64,000 bases of DNA from Leptospira ognonensis (GTDB lineage Bacteria; Spirochaetota; Leptospiria; Leptospirales; Leptospiraceae), in contig NZ_RQGD01000046.1 of the NCBI RefSeq assembly GCF_004770745.1, positions 248,001-312,000 on the forward strand. The letters are read 5' to 3'. The notes beneath the pieces are model-generated. The model was not told the origin of the DNA, ran no database searches, and was given only the letters and a program-made list of their open reading frames with translations. Each line of letters begins with the position of its first letter. Within the stretch, counting starts at the first letter, position 1. A program made the position numbers and the translations under genes. This document shows positions 50,826 to 60,693 of this stretch, piece after piece.

Positions 50826-52898
50826 TCAAATTGAGAGCTTTTCCTTCAGAAATTTTAGGCAATCTTCGGCATTGAGTGGCTTCGAAAAGTAAAATCCTTG
50901 GATGCTGTCGATCCCCCCTGCAACGAGCAGGTCCACCTGATCTAAGGTTTCAGCTCCCTCAGCTACAACACTTAGACCTAAGTTATGTGCGAGGTTTGAA
51001 ACAGCATGTATGATCGTCTCCGAGTCTTTGTCCGTTGTAATTTCAGAGACAAAAGACCTATCAATTTTTAGACAGGAGATTGGAAATTTTCGCAAATACC
51101 CGAGAGAGCTATATCCAGTTCCGAAATCGTCAATGGCTATCGTGATGCCTAAATTTCGTATTTCCTTGAGTGTTTTTACAGCTTCGTCTGTATTTTCCAT
51201 GAGCGCACTCTCGGTGATTTCTATCTCTAACAAACTAGGGTTGATATTCGATTCTCGCAAATTTTCTGAGATAACGGTTGTTAATTTTTCGTGACGAAAT
51301 TGTTTAGTCGAAATATTTACAGCCATCGTAATATTTTCAATACCAGCCAAATTCCAGCTCTTTAGAGTTTGGATGGCTCGCTTAAGGACCCATTCTCCTA
51401 TGGCAAGGATCATACCAGTTTCTTCAGCAATAGGAATAAATATCTCGGGTGGAATCATGCCTCGATTTGGAAAATTCCATCGGAGCAGGGCTTCCACTCC
51501 CGTAGGCTTATATGTTTTTAAATCAATTTTTGGTTGGAAGACTAAGCTAAAATGCCCTTCATCTAGAGCTAATCTCATTTTACTTTCTAACTCAAGTCTT
51601 TCTGTGACTAACTTTTGTAATTCGGCAGTAAAATAGGTATATCTATTTTTTCCTTTTTGTTTAGCCAGGTTTAATGCGCTATCGGCATTCTTTAAAAGTG
51701 TATCTGCATCCTTGCCATCATTTGGATAGATCGCAAGTCCGATGGATACATTGACATAAATTTTTTCATCACTTAATAAAAATGGAATTGTCATAGCATC
51801 TAAAATACTTTCTGCTACGACTGCCGCTTCCTTTTCATCAGTCAAGTCTGGAAGGATGATCGTAAACTCATCACCACCTTGTCTGGATATGAGATCATAA
51901 TTTCTTACACTCTCTGCAATTCGAAATGCAACTAACTTTAATATCTTATCTCCGAATTCATGACCTTTTGAGTCATTAATGACTTTGAAGTTATCTAAAT
52001 CGATGACAAGAACACCGACGAGATTTCCATGTCGTCTGGCCTCTTCAAAGATCGGGAATAGCTTATCTATAAGTGCATTTCGGTTCGGAAGATTTGTTAG
52101 TTGGTCAAAAAATGCCATATAGGCAATTTTTTCTTCCGCCTGTTTCCTTTTAGAAATGTCGATAAATGCTACAGCCAATCCAAAACCATCCAATGGAATG
52201 GGGGTAGCAAGAATTTCAAACCAAATCGTCTCGTCTTTTTTTATAAGTCCGAGCTCTAAATCATCGAGTACTTCCTTGTTACGAAGTGCACGCATTAAGC
52301 TCGATTTGCGAGGGTATACCTTACTACCATTAGGTTGGATCATGGTATATTTTCGAAGATTTAAGGTTCGATTTAACGCCTCGCCTTCTTTAATATCAAA
52401 ATACCTTCTTGCCGTCCGATTTGTTTCAATGATTCTTCCTTTCTCATCAGTGATCGCAAGTCCCATAGGAATGTTATCGAAAATGGATTTATACTTTTGT
52501 TGTTGGAGAATGAATTCGTAGGAAATATCTCTCTGAATCGTGATGTCTCGTTCCATGGCAATGATGGTTTTAGAATCAGCTAAAGGGATCGCGATCCACA
52601 TAAACCAGATGTCTTCACCGGCCTTCGTAACTAGCTTTGTCTCGAAATTTGCAATGGATTTTCGTTTTCTTAAGTCATCGAAAGCTTCATTTAATTGTTC
52701 AAAATCATCTTCCTTAAGGAAATCTGTAATTTTTTTTCCTAAGATTTCTGCTCTGTCAAATTCGAGATACCGACAGAATTTATCAGTAACTTCAATAAAT
52801 TCCCCTTTCCAATTGAAGACCTGAAAGGAATTCGGAAACTGGGAAAGAAAGGGATAAAGAGAAGGATCAATTCCATTTACGTGTTCATCATTTCGCAT
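50826..52898 (-). CDS. PAS-PAS-GGDEF-EAL c-di-GMP protein
   Basis: 690 residues, no membrane segment. Two PAS domains (about 15-130 and 140-255) precede a GGDEF domain with intact 'RQGGDEFTIILPDL' and an EAL domain with 'TGVEALLRWNFPNRG', 'ITESALMEN', 'DDFGTGYSSLGYLRKFP' and 'LKIDRSFVSEI'. Both catalytic motifs look complete, so it could make and degrade c-di-GMP, tuned by PAS sensing. Its start overlaps the end of the dihydroorotase gene by 11 bp, and pheT follows by 48 bp, so it sits in a housekeeping operon. Confidence 0.92.
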   Translation of the reverse strand: MRNDEHVNGIDPSLYPFLSQFPNSFQVFNWKGEFIEVTDKFCRYLEFDRAEILGKKITDFLKEDDFEQLNEAFDDLRKRKSIANFETKLVTKAGEDIWFMWIAIPLADSKTIIAMERDITIQRDISYEFILQQQKYKSIFDNIPMGLAITDEKGRIIETNRTARRYFDIKEGEALNRTLNLRKYTMIQPNGSKVYPRKSSLMRALRNKEVLDDLELGLIKKDETIWFEILATPIPLDGFGLAVAFIDISKRKQAEEKIAYMAFFDQLTNLPNRNALIDKLFPIFEEARRHGNLVGVLVIDLDNFKVINDSKGHEFGDKILKLVAFRIAESVRNYDLISRQGGDEFTIILPDLTDEKEAAVVAESILDAMTIPFLLSDEKIYVNVSIGLAIYPNDGKDADTLLKNADSALNLAKQKGKNRYTYFTAELQKLVTERLELESKMRLALDEGHFSLVFQPKIDLKTYKPTGVEALLRWNFPNRGMIPPEIFIPIAEETGMILAIGEWVLKRAIQTLKSWNLAGIENITMAVNISTKQFRHEKLTTVISENLRESNINPSLLEIEITESALMENTDEAVKTLKEIRNLGITIAIDDFGTGYSSLGYLRKFPISCLKIDRSFVSEITTDKDSETIIHAVSNLAHNLGLSVVAEGAETLDQVDLLVAGGIDSIQGFYFSKPLNAEDCLKFLKEKLSI

Positions 52899-54135
52899 GC
52901 ATTTCTTTGCCTAAAAAGTAAGCGGCTTCAATGGAACCTGGGAAGGTAAAACCTTCGAAGGGAGACCAGCCTGATTTACTTTTTATCATTTGTCGGGAAA
53001 ACGAAAAAGGCTTTTTTAAGTTTAAAACGGAAAAATTTGCCGCATAACCTTCCTTAATTTCACCGAAACCAGACCCGTATTTGGCAGGAAGATAAGGCTT
53101 AACAAAGTCACCAGGATTTTTTGAACAGATGAGAGCAATCATTCGTATTGGAATATTCAAATTTAATATCATATAGGTTACAAATAGACCATAGGTATCT
53201 AATTGAGATATCCCGCTGATTCCTTTAACCTTCTCTTCAATCGTATGTGGTGCGTGATCTGTTGCCAGAAAATCGATATAACCATCAAGGATTCCTTGCA
53301 CCATTGCCATTCTGTCTTCCTTACCGCGAAGTGGTGGGTTCATTTGAAACCATTTATGGTTTTCTGGTGTCAGCATGTCCATATCAAACATGAGATGTGT
53401 GGGAGTGACTTCGCAAGTGACATTGATTCCGCGTTTTTTGGCAGCGATGATCTTTTGCAGTCCATCCTTTGTCGAATAGTGACATAGCTTTCCTTTTAGT
53501 TCGTACTTTTCTATGAGCATGAGAGCAAAGTCGGTTGCTAGTGTCTCAGCTTCTTTCGGACGTCTCTCCTCATGCGTGGGTTTTGCTTTATTCGCTGTTA
53601 ATGTTTCAGGATCTTCACAATGAAAACTGACATCTTGCCCCCGATACCTCTCAATCACCTTTTCGAGCGACGCATTGTCTTCAAAGAAGAGTTCGCCTAT
53701 GGACGGACCCATAAAAACTTTGTAAGGAACTTTTTTGGAAAGCGGGGATGTATTTGGTCCAATTCCTGCGTAAAGCGTGATGTGAATCCTTGATTTCTGA
53801 GTGAGCCTTGTTTTTTCTTCGTAGGTGAGATCATTGATGGGCGGAACAGGATTGTTTGGCATATCAGCAACATGTAAAACAGCTCCGTTGATCGCAGCTT
53901 CACCAGCAGAAACAAAATCTTCCTTGTAGGTATGTTTTCCGGAAATGTCTTCGCGGGCATGGATGTGGATGTCTCCAAAGCCAGGAAAGATGAGGCAGTC
54001 TTCGCTAAAATTTCGAGAATTTGGCAGTATGGTTCTCTCAACCTTTGTAATCAAGCCCGTTGTTAGGTCATAGGTGACAGTTCCCGTGAACTCCTCTTCG
54101 TGGGTGGCGATCTTTCCTGAGATGCTTTCTTCCAT
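52888..54135 (-). CDS. pyrC: Dihydroorotase
   Basis: 415 residues of the amidohydrolase family. Metal motif 'GDIHIHARED' (HxH), 'YKVFMGPSIGEL' with the candidate carboxylated lysine, 'VSFHCEDPETL', 'LCHYSTKDGL' and 'FLATDHAPHTIEEK' with the catalytic Asp. 'MNPPLRGKEDR' is typical of dihydroorotase. It would close carbamoyl-aspartate to dihydroorotate in pyrimidine synthesis. The symbol follows function; type I versus type II assignment is uncertain. It lies 27 bp after recQ and overlaps the GGDEF-EAL gene. Confidence 0.82.
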   Translation of the reverse strand: MEESISGKIATHEEEFTGTVTYDLTTGLITKVERTILPNSRNFSEDCLIFPGFGDIHIHAREDISGKHTYKEDFVSAGEAAINGAVLHVADMPNNPVPPINDLTYEEKTRLTQKSRIHITLYAGIGPNTSPLSKKVPYKVFMGPSIGELFFEDNASLEKVIERYRGQDVSFHCEDPETLTANKAKPTHEERRPKEAETLATDFALMLIEKYELKGKLCHYSTKDGLQKIIAAKKRGINVTCEVTPTHLMFDMDMLTPENHKWFQMNPPLRGKEDRMAMVQGILDGYIDFLATDHAPHTIEEKVKGISGISQLDTYGLFVTYMILNLNIPIRMIALICSKNPGDFVKPYLPAKYGSGFGEIKEGYAANFSVLNLKKPFSFSRQMIKSKSGWSPFEGFTFPGSIEAAYFLGKEMHAK

Positions 54136-54162
54136 TGAATCTTTCCTCTTATTCTTTGTCTT

Positions 54163-56013
54163 TTAAGGCCATTTTGAAAGAATTTCTAAGATATCATTTC
54201 CAAATCTTTCTACTTTTGCGGGACCAACTCCCTTCGTTGCTTCAAGTTCTGCAAGACTTCTAGGTTTTCTTTCTGCGATTCGCTTGAGGACTGGGTTTTG
54301 GAAAACCATAAACTTTTTCCATTTGAGTTGACGAGATTTCTTGTCTCGATAATTCATCAAATCTCTCAGAATCTGCGAGTTTTCTGTTGGAGCTTTTTTG
54401 GGTTTTATTGCCGGCACTGTTCCATCCACACTCAAACGACCTGACGTTCGTTTAACGGGACCGGATTGTGGTAAATATAACTTTGGGTATTTATTTCCTG
54501 ATACGAATACTTTTTTTCTTTCTGTCCAATCTTCTAGCTTAGCAACAATCGCTTCTTCAGGTATGCGATTCAGTTTTCCATGATGCGGATTCCGTTCGAG
54601 TCTATATCTCAATATGTCTTTCGTTTTTTTTCCAGCAAGAGTCTTTGCAATGAGGTTCTTACCAAAAGTTGCTGGGAACTGTCTTAAAAATTCTAAAATG
54701 GCCTCTTCTTCTGTTTCATCAAAATCATATGTGCGTTTTTCTTCTTTTTTTCGAGCCTTTACTTCTTCGTTTTTAAGGAACTTATCTCGTTCAGGAGAAA
54801 GATCAGATTGCATACAAATATCGCAGATGCCGCACGGCTGAATGGTTTCTCCAAAATACGCACACAACTGAACCTGCCTACAAATCAGCTGATTCGCATA
54901 ATCTTTGATAAATTTTAATAATGTATCTCCACCCTTAAAGTTTGATTCTTTCGATATCATAAAGGCTTGTGTGGCGACATCCGCATTCTTATAAAAGAGT
55001 ATGCACTCAGCAGGTGCATTATCTCGTCCCGCTCGTCCAGCCTCTTGGTAGTAAGCTTCAAGTGAGGATGGCACTTGGTAATGTACCACCAAGCGGACGT
55101 CAGGTTGGTCCATACCCATTCCAAAGGCATTCGTCGCTACGAGGATTGGAACTTTTCCTGTGGTGTATGCATTTTGTGTACGCTCTCGGATGCCATCCGT
55201 TCGTCCTGCATGGTATTTACCCACAGAGAATCCAAAGTCTTTGAGTAATTCATACGCCTCATCGGTTTTTTTCCTGGTGGCACAGTATACGATGGCTCTC
55301 CCTGGTATCTTGCGATTTTCCTTCCAAGGACTTAACAGCTCGAGCAATCTGTCAGCTTTGTCTCGTTCGGTGGAAGGATATTCGACAGTAAATTTTAAAT
55401 TCGGACGGTAAAATGTAGAGAGTACGACTTTTGGTGAGGCCATGCCAAGTGCCGCTTGTACATCGGTTCTGACTTTTTCCGTCGCAGTGGCTGTTAGAGC
55501 TAGGATTGGAAAATCACCTTTAGGATGTTTTTCTCTTAAGGTATGAATTTGTCTGTATTCCGGACGGAAATCATGACCCCATTGCGAAACGCAATGTGCT
55601 TCGTCTATAACCAAGTAAGCAAGATGCATCTGAGCAAAAACACGCAGAAAACTGAGAGACATTGCCCGTTCTGGTGAGATCAAGAGCACTCTAAGTTCCC
55701 CGCGCACGGCTTGGGAAATGATCTTCATCTGTTCCACTTCATCTTGTGTCGAATTACAAAATTCGGCGGAGATACCGCGCGCATGAAGACTTTCTGCTTG
55801 GTCCTTCATGAGCGCGATCAAAGGCGAAATAACGAGCGTTAACTTGTTTGTCTCTAAACTTGCAGGCAATTGGTAAATCAATGATTTACCAGCTCCGGTG
55901 GGGAGAATGGCGAGAGTGTCTTTGCCCGAAAGGACGGACTGGATGGCTTCCTCCTGACCTGGACGAAAGCTGGAAAAGCCGAAATATTTCTGAAGGTGAT
56001 TCTTGAGATCCAA
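54163..56013 (-). CDS. recQ: ATP-dependent DNA helicase RecQ
   Basis: 616 residues. Helicase motifs are 'LPTGAGKSLIYQLP' (Walker A), 'YLVIDEAHCVSQWGHDFRPE', 'LTATATEKV', 'FGMGMDQPDVRLVVH' and 'QEAGRAGRDNAPAECILFY'. A zinc-binding RQC region has 'QLCAYFGETIQPCGICDIC'. A C-terminal HRDC domain ends in 'ATKGVGPAKVERFGNDILEI'. It unwinds DNA in repair and recombination-fork processing. The start is TTG with no clear Shine-Dalgarno; no in-frame ATG gives the conserved N-terminus. It is divergent from the MBOAT gene. Confidence 0.93.
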   Translation of the reverse strand: MDLKNHLQKYFGFSSFRPGQEEAIQSVLSGKDTLAILPTGAGKSLIYQLPASLETNKLTLVISPLIALMKDQAESLHARGISAEFCNSTQDEVEQMKIISQAVRGELRVLLISPERAMSLSFLRVFAQMHLAYLVIDEAHCVSQWGHDFRPEYRQIHTLREKHPKGDFPILALTATATEKVRTDVQAALGMASPKVVLSTFYRPNLKFTVEYPSTERDKADRLLELLSPWKENRKIPGRAIVYCATRKKTDEAYELLKDFGFSVGKYHAGRTDGIRERTQNAYTTGKVPILVATNAFGMGMDQPDVRLVVHYQVPSSLEAYYQEAGRAGRDNAPAECILFYKNADVATQAFMISKESNFKGGDTLLKFIKDYANQLICRQVQLCAYFGETIQPCGICDICMQSDLSPERDKFLKNEEVKARKKEEKRTYDFDETEEEAILEFLRQFPATFGKNLIAKTLAGKKTKDILRYRLERNPHHGKLNRIPEEAIVAKLEDWTERKKVFVSGNKYPKLYLPQSGPVKRTSGRLSVDGTVPAIKPKKAPTENSQILRDLMNYRDKKSRQLKWKKFMVFQNPVLKRIAERKPRSLAELEATKGVGPAKVERFGNDILEILSKWP

Positions 56014-56071
56014 CGGTTACATAGTTTTCCGTTTTACAAACAGGGTAAATATCAAAATTTATGAAAACTCC

Positions 56072-57607
56072 ATGCTTTTTAATACATTTGTCTTTTTAAT
56101 ATTTTTTTTGACCGTTTATGTATTTTTTCTCATCTTCGGAGTACTCGCGAAAAAATACAAATGGGCACTCCGAGCTCAGAATCTCTGGCTGCTTGCGGCA
56201 TCTTATTTCTTTTACGGTTGGTGGGAGTGGTTTTTCCTCACTCTGATCGTGACAAGTACGCTAGTTGACTATATTTCTGCGATTGGCATTGAAAACTCCA
56301 AAACACAGCTTCGTCGAAAACTGTTTCTCGCACTCTCCATCATAGCGAATTTGGGTCTTCTTTTCACGATGAAGTATTTCGATTTTTTCTCTTCTAGTCT
56401 GGTCGCTTCCTTTAATCAAATTTCACTTCTGTTTGGTGGCACCGCCTTACAATCAAATACAATTTTTACAATCCAGCACATTGTCCTTCCTGTGGGAATT
56501 AGCTTTTACACCTTCCAAACCATGTCCTATACGATTGATGTCTATAGAGGTCAGATCAAAGCCGAAAGAGATTTTTTTGATTTTGCATTATTTGTAAATT
56601 ACTTTCCTCAATTAGTGGCAGGTCCCATCGAACGAGCGATAGATTTACTTCCGCAACTAAAAAAACCAAAATTTCCAACGATCGAAGGCGTGCAATTGGC
56701 AATCTGGGACATCCTTCTTGGATATTTCATGAAAGTTTATGTTGCCGACAATTTGGCAAATTACATTGACCAAGTTTTCCTTGGTGGGAAGGGACTCTAC
56801 CTTGCAAACCCAGGAATCATCGCAACTATCGATGGAAGTCAGATTTTTGTGGCATGCCTCGGACTACTCATGCAAGTCTATTGCGACTTTGCAGGTTATT
56901 CTTTTATTGCTCTTGGAACATCAAGACTCCTCGGAGTCACACTGACTGTAAATTTTGAAACTCCTGAGTTTTCCAGAAATCCCATTGAGTTTTGGAACAG
57001 GTGGCACATCACTTTGAATCGTTGGTTTAGAGATTACGTTTACTTTTCGCTTGGTGGTAGCAAATTTGGAAAGGTAAAGCAGCTTAGAAATTTATTTCTC
57101 ATCTTTGTAGTCTCTGGCTTTTGGCATGGTGCCAATTGGACATTCGTATTTTGGGGTATCATACAAGGTGTTTACACCGTTTTTTATGTAGCCTTTTTGT
57201 CCCCAAAAACCAAGGAAACCGAAGAGAATCCAAAGTTCTCCTTTCGTAATTTGTTCACAGGTACGCTTTCCAGAATCTCGATTTATGTTTTGGTCGCTCT
57301 AAGTGGTGTCGCCTTTAGAAGCTATGATGCGAACATGATGATTTTATATTTCCAAAAGGTTTTTAGTATCTGGGAATGGACTGCTCTGCCAGCAAACGGC
57401 ATAAAGGCGGCTTTGCCTTTGTTTGAAGAGATGTTTAGATTGACCCTGCCTCTATTCATACTCGATGGGATCTCTTATTTCAAAAAAGATCGGTATTGGT
57501 TCTATAAACAGCATTATTCGCTCCAAGCATTTATATTTATTTTTATCGGTTTTCTGATCTTGATCAGAGGGATTTTCGGAAAAGAGGTAATTTACTTTGC
57601 ATTCTAA
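56072..57607 (+). CDS. MBOAT-family O-acyltransferase (AlgI-like)
   Basis: About 511 residues from the ATG at 56072; the frame stays open to a TTG at 56003 but the hydrophobic N-terminus starts here. It has about ten membrane helices. The core has 'LPVGISFYTFQTMSYTIDVY', 'FFPQLVAGPIERAIDLLPQL', 'YCDFAGYSFIALGTSRLLG', 'FWNRWHITLNRWFRDYVYFS' and catalytic His in 'VSGFWHGANWTFVFWG'. It transfers acyl groups across the membrane onto polysaccharide or a secreted substrate. It overlaps the DUF1574 gene by 11 bp; together they resemble the AlgI plus AlgX/DltD-type pair. Confidence 0.9.
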   Translation: MLFNTFVFLIFFLTVYVFFLIFGVLAKKYKWALRAQNLWLLAASYFFYGWWEWFFLTLIVTSTLVDYISAIGIENSKTQLRRKLFLALSIIANLGLLFTMKYFDFFSSSLVASFNQISLLFGGTALQSNTIFTIQHIVLPVGISFYTFQTMSYTIDVYRGQIKAERDFFDFALFVNYFPQLVAGPIERAIDLLPQLKKPKFPTIEGVQLAIWDILLGYFMKVYVADNLANYIDQVFLGGKGLYLANPGIIATIDGSQIFVACLGLLMQVYCDFAGYSFIALGTSRLLGVTLTVNFETPEFSRNPIEFWNRWHITLNRWFRDYVYFSLGGSKFGKVKQLRNLFLIFVVSGFWHGANWTFVFWGIIQGVYTVFYVAFLSPKTKETEENPKFSFRNLFTGTLSRISIYVLVALSGVAFRSYDANMMILYFQKVFSIWEWTALPANGIKAALPLFEEMFRLTLPLFILDGISYFKKDRYWFYKQHYSLQAFIFIFIGFLILIRGIFGKEVIYFAF

Positions 57608-58874
57608 ATTTAAAGGAATCTTTTTTGCCGTATCATTTTTCATTTTATTAGAAGTTATAGTTCGTTTAACGGATGTATATTATCTTGAGCAACCAGAAAC
57701 ATTTTTTGTAAACTTAAAACGGAGTTACGTTGAGTCTGGAAAGGCCGATGCGGACATCATAATGATTGGCGACTCTCGATCCATGGCGCTAGCTGGCTAC
57801 ACTCCCAGAAACAAACAGGAGTATTCCGTCTATAACCATAGTCTCCCCGCGATGGGACCAAAGTATTACCGATTTTTTTTGGACAAATATCTAAAATCTG
57901 GAAATAAAAAGCCAAAGATGATTTTGTTTACTGCTTCGCCTAAACTCTATGCGACGGGCTATGGACCTCCACTCTATGATCCGTCTGCAAAATTTGTAAA
58001 AACCAATGAAACTGTTTTTGCCTATATCAATCGAAGGTGGCACGAGGGATGGGAGAAAAATTTATTTCAGACACCAACTGTAGAAAAAATCATCAGTTAC
58101 AGCGGCAAACAGGACAATATAGATCAATTATTGTGGGAGTTTTTTGGACATAGATACCTTCATCAGTTTACCATTGGCGAATTATGGGAACAATATGAAG
58201 GAGTAGAAAGAATTTTTATCATTGCGAAAGCAGTACCTCTGTTATACGAATCTTATAAATATCATGGTGCGATTAGGAATGCCCTGAGCTTTCAAAACTG
58301 GAAACTTTCAAAAGATTATAAAACAAAATCCTTGTTCTGTGAAACATGTGCAAATGTGGAAGCGGGCTTGTGTCTCCCTTCACCTTCCCAGAGAGAAGAT
58401 AATTTCATCATAGAGGATCAGATTTCCAGACATTTAGGAAAGTATAATATATCAAATCGTGTGAAACCAGAAATCGTTCTCTTTGCAAAGGCAAAGTACA
58501 AAGAGGAGGCAGAAAAGGAAGTTCACAATACGGATCCAAAATCCTGGGAGCCGATAGATTTCACAGTCATGGAAGATCTGATCCAATATGCAGAAAAAAA
58601 GGACATCCGTTTCGGCTTTGTTTATATGCCCTGGATTGATTCTAAAGAAGCGGCCCCAGAAGTCCAAAATCGCATTCAAAAATTGAAATCCTTTTTCGCA
58701 AAGCATCCCAAGCAACAGCTGTTCTTTTTTCCAAATTCAGGCTATCCGATTGAGCAGTTTGTGGACAATATCCACTATGATTGCCGTGGAGAAACGCGAG
58801 TGAACGATGAATTTCGCAGTTTTGTGCTTCCGAAAGTCTTTGATTTTTTGCGAAATTCGGAAAAATCAAATTGA
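57597..58874 (+). CDS. DUF1574 family protein, SGNH-hydrolase-like partner of the MBOAT
   Basis: 425 residues. One N-terminal membrane helix ('IFFAVSFFILLEVIVRLTD') anchors an outside domain. 'ADIIMIGDSRSMALAG' is an SGNH-like GDS block, and 'FVDNIHYDCRGETRVNDEF' resembles the C-terminal D..H region of such hydrolases. DUF1574 proteins are typical of Leptospira. The start is TTG, supported by AGAGGT eight bases upstream, inside the MBOAT gene (11-bp overlap, coupled translation). It probably completes acyl transfer outside the membrane, as DltD or AlgX do (inference). Confidence 0.82.
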   Translation: MHSKFKGIFFAVSFFILLEVIVRLTDVYYLEQPETFFVNLKRSYVESGKADADIIMIGDSRSMALAGYTPRNKQEYSVYNHSLPAMGPKYYRFFLDKYLKSGNKKPKMILFTASPKLYATGYGPPLYDPSAKFVKTNETVFAYINRRWHEGWEKNLFQTPTVEKIISYSGKQDNIDQLLWEFFGHRYLHQFTIGELWEQYEGVERIFIIAKAVPLLYESYKYHGAIRNALSFQNWKLSKDYKTKSLFCETCANVEAGLCLPSPSQREDNFIIEDQISRHLGKYNISNRVKPEIVLFAKAKYKEEAEKEVHNTDPKSWEPIDFTVMEDLIQYAEKKDIRFGFVYMPWIDSKEAAPEVQNRIQKLKSFFAKHPKQQLFFFPNSGYPIEQFVDNIHYDCRGETRVNDEFRSFVLPKVFDFLRNSEKSN

Positions 58875-58933
58875 TTTTCTGCTTTTTCCTAAGAAGATCA
58901 TAAGGTCAAATTTAAGCGAGAGGATCATACTAG

Positions 58934-60661
58934 ATGACTTCATTTCGAGTTTACCTTTACATTTTCGTAATCAGTCTCCTTACAAGTCTGCCCATTTTCG
59001 GTCAGGATCGATACGCCCTCTTTATTGGAACAAATTACAAAGGCAATACTGCTAAAATCCCCGAGCTTAACCTGTGCGAGGCAGATGCGACCTTTCTGAA
59101 AGAAAAGATTCAGAAAAACGGAAAGTATAAAGATATTAAGGTTCTATTGGGCTCTATGGTCACGAGCGAAAACGTTAAAAACGCCTTCAAGGCTTTAGGA
59201 AAGCAGGCGGGTAAGGATGATTCCGTCATTATCTATTTCTCCGGCCATGGCATGTACATGAAAGATGCAAAGGCAAAGAATGGGATGCGAAATTATCTGA
59301 TTTGTTACGACCGACCTCATATTTCCGATGAGGAGCTAAATGAATTTTTGTCAGGCATCAAATCCACAAAAACGGTTCTTGTTATGGACTGCTGTTATTC
59401 TGGTGGGATTGCGAAAAAAGGGAAAAACACACGCGGTGCGGCGGATGTTCCGATTGCCCAAGGAAATGATGGGGTTGTCCGTCAAAATGCTGAGGACTAC
59501 TTTTTCCAAGATAAGGCAGTGATCTCCTCTTCTGATGATGACCAGACTTCCATTGAGGTAGGTGGTAGCATCAATCATGGTATTTTTACATATAACTTCG
59601 GAAACGCGTTAGAAAAAGCAGATTTAAACAACGATAAAGTAGTAACGGCTCTCGAAGCATTCTTCGTTGCCAAAGAAGAAACCGTTGCAATGGCAAAAAA
59701 ATTCAGCCATGAGCAAACTCCACAAGTCTCCGGGAATGCGGCAGGTATATTTTTATCAGGATCTCCTAAACCACAGGACCCGCCACCACCACCTCCTGCA
59801 GTAGTGATCAACCAACCAGTAAACGTTGGGCCGACCAATACAACTGTCACTCCACCAAACAATACACAAACGGTAGCGGTCGTAACGACTCCAACTCCAG
59901 AACCAGAAACGGTTGTCGAAAACCCAACAACCGTCGAGATTCCGCCGATCGTAAACGTGGAACCTCCAGCTCCTCCTTCCATTACGACAGGGGATATATT
60001 GATCCGAACCTCAATCATTAAAGATAAGTCTTACGGTGGGGCTTCCAATAAATCACCTTACGACCTTTTGAACAAACAAGGCAAATTAAAGTCTTCTGCT
60101 TCTGAAGATAGCATCCGCAAGATCAAAGTTCTAGTGGATGGGGAAGAATATAGCTCTGTGGTGGCGACAGAAAAATCGAACATTTGGGGCGCGACTTCCC
60201 GAAATGGAAAGATCATTCCTGGGGAAGTTTTTGTCATCAAAATCGAGAAATTGCCTGCGGGTGTGCACCAAATTGAAGTTCGAGCAGACAATTACCCGAT
60301 CTACAAAACAGCAGCGGCAGTCATCCCGAAACAAACATCAAATCTAGAGATCATCGAATCAATGGACGGTTATGGTGCAATCCAAGGTCGAGTCTTCTAT
60401 AAGACCTTGGACAATCCGATCGAAAAGAACCAGATCTATATGCCGACTGTCGTTTCAACAAACCAAATCTTTAAAGTGGTAACTGACAAAGATGGAAATT
60501 TTTGGTTCACGAATTTGAAACCAGGGAAGTATGAGATTAGAGCTAGTTTTATGGAAGAGATGAAGTTAGAAAATTCAGAAATCATCGTAAAACCAGGCGA
60601 GTTGACGAAAGTAGAAATCATTTTGAATAAAAAAATGAGTTATACAAAAACAAAATATTAG
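58934..60661 (+). CDS. Secreted caspase-like protease (peptidase C14) with C-terminal beta domains
   Basis: 575 residues. Signal peptide of about 23 residues. The caspase domain (about 24-255) has 'DRYALFIGTNYKGN', catalytic His H105 in 'VIIYFSGHGMYM' and catalytic Cys C154 in 'VLVMDCCYSGG'. A proline- and threonine-rich linker (about 275-350) follows. The C-terminal half has two beta domains, the last a carboxypeptidase-regulatory-like fold with 'VTDKDGNFWFTNLKPGKYEI'. It is likely an orthocaspase acting outside the cytoplasm, cleaving after basic residues by analogy. GAGAGG precedes the ATG. It lies 59 bp after the DUF1574 gene, with no terminator between. Confidence 0.85.
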   Translation: MTSFRVYLYIFVISLLTSLPIFGQDRYALFIGTNYKGNTAKIPELNLCEADATFLKEKIQKNGKYKDIKVLLGSMVTSENVKNAFKALGKQAGKDDSVIIYFSGHGMYMKDAKAKNGMRNYLICYDRPHISDEELNEFLSGIKSTKTVLVMDCCYSGGIAKKGKNTRGAADVPIAQGNDGVVRQNAEDYFFQDKAVISSSDDDQTSIEVGGSINHGIFTYNFGNALEKADLNNDKVVTALEAFFVAKEETVAMAKKFSHEQTPQVSGNAAGIFLSGSPKPQDPPPPPPAVVINQPVNVGPTNTTVTPPNNTQTVAVVTTPTPEPETVVENPTTVEIPPIVNVEPPAPPSITTGDILIRTSIIKDKSYGGASNKSPYDLLNKQGKLKSSASEDSIRKIKVLVDGEEYSSVVATEKSNIWGATSRNGKIIPGEVFVIKIEKLPAGVHQIEVRADNYPIYKTAAAVIPKQTSNLEIIESMDGYGAIQGRVFYKTLDNPIEKNQIYMPTVVSTNQIFKVVTDKDGNFWFTNLKPGKYEIRASFMEEMKLENSEIIVKPGELTKVEIILNKKMSYTKTKY

Positions 60662-60693
60662 AGAATGGAAATGGACGAAAAAAGGATGATAAA

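Noticed and set aside
59575..60018. 147-codon minus-strand ORF inside the caspase gene
   Set aside because: It is the antisense of the Pro/Thr/Val-rich linker; the repeated V/T/G composition is a mirror effect.
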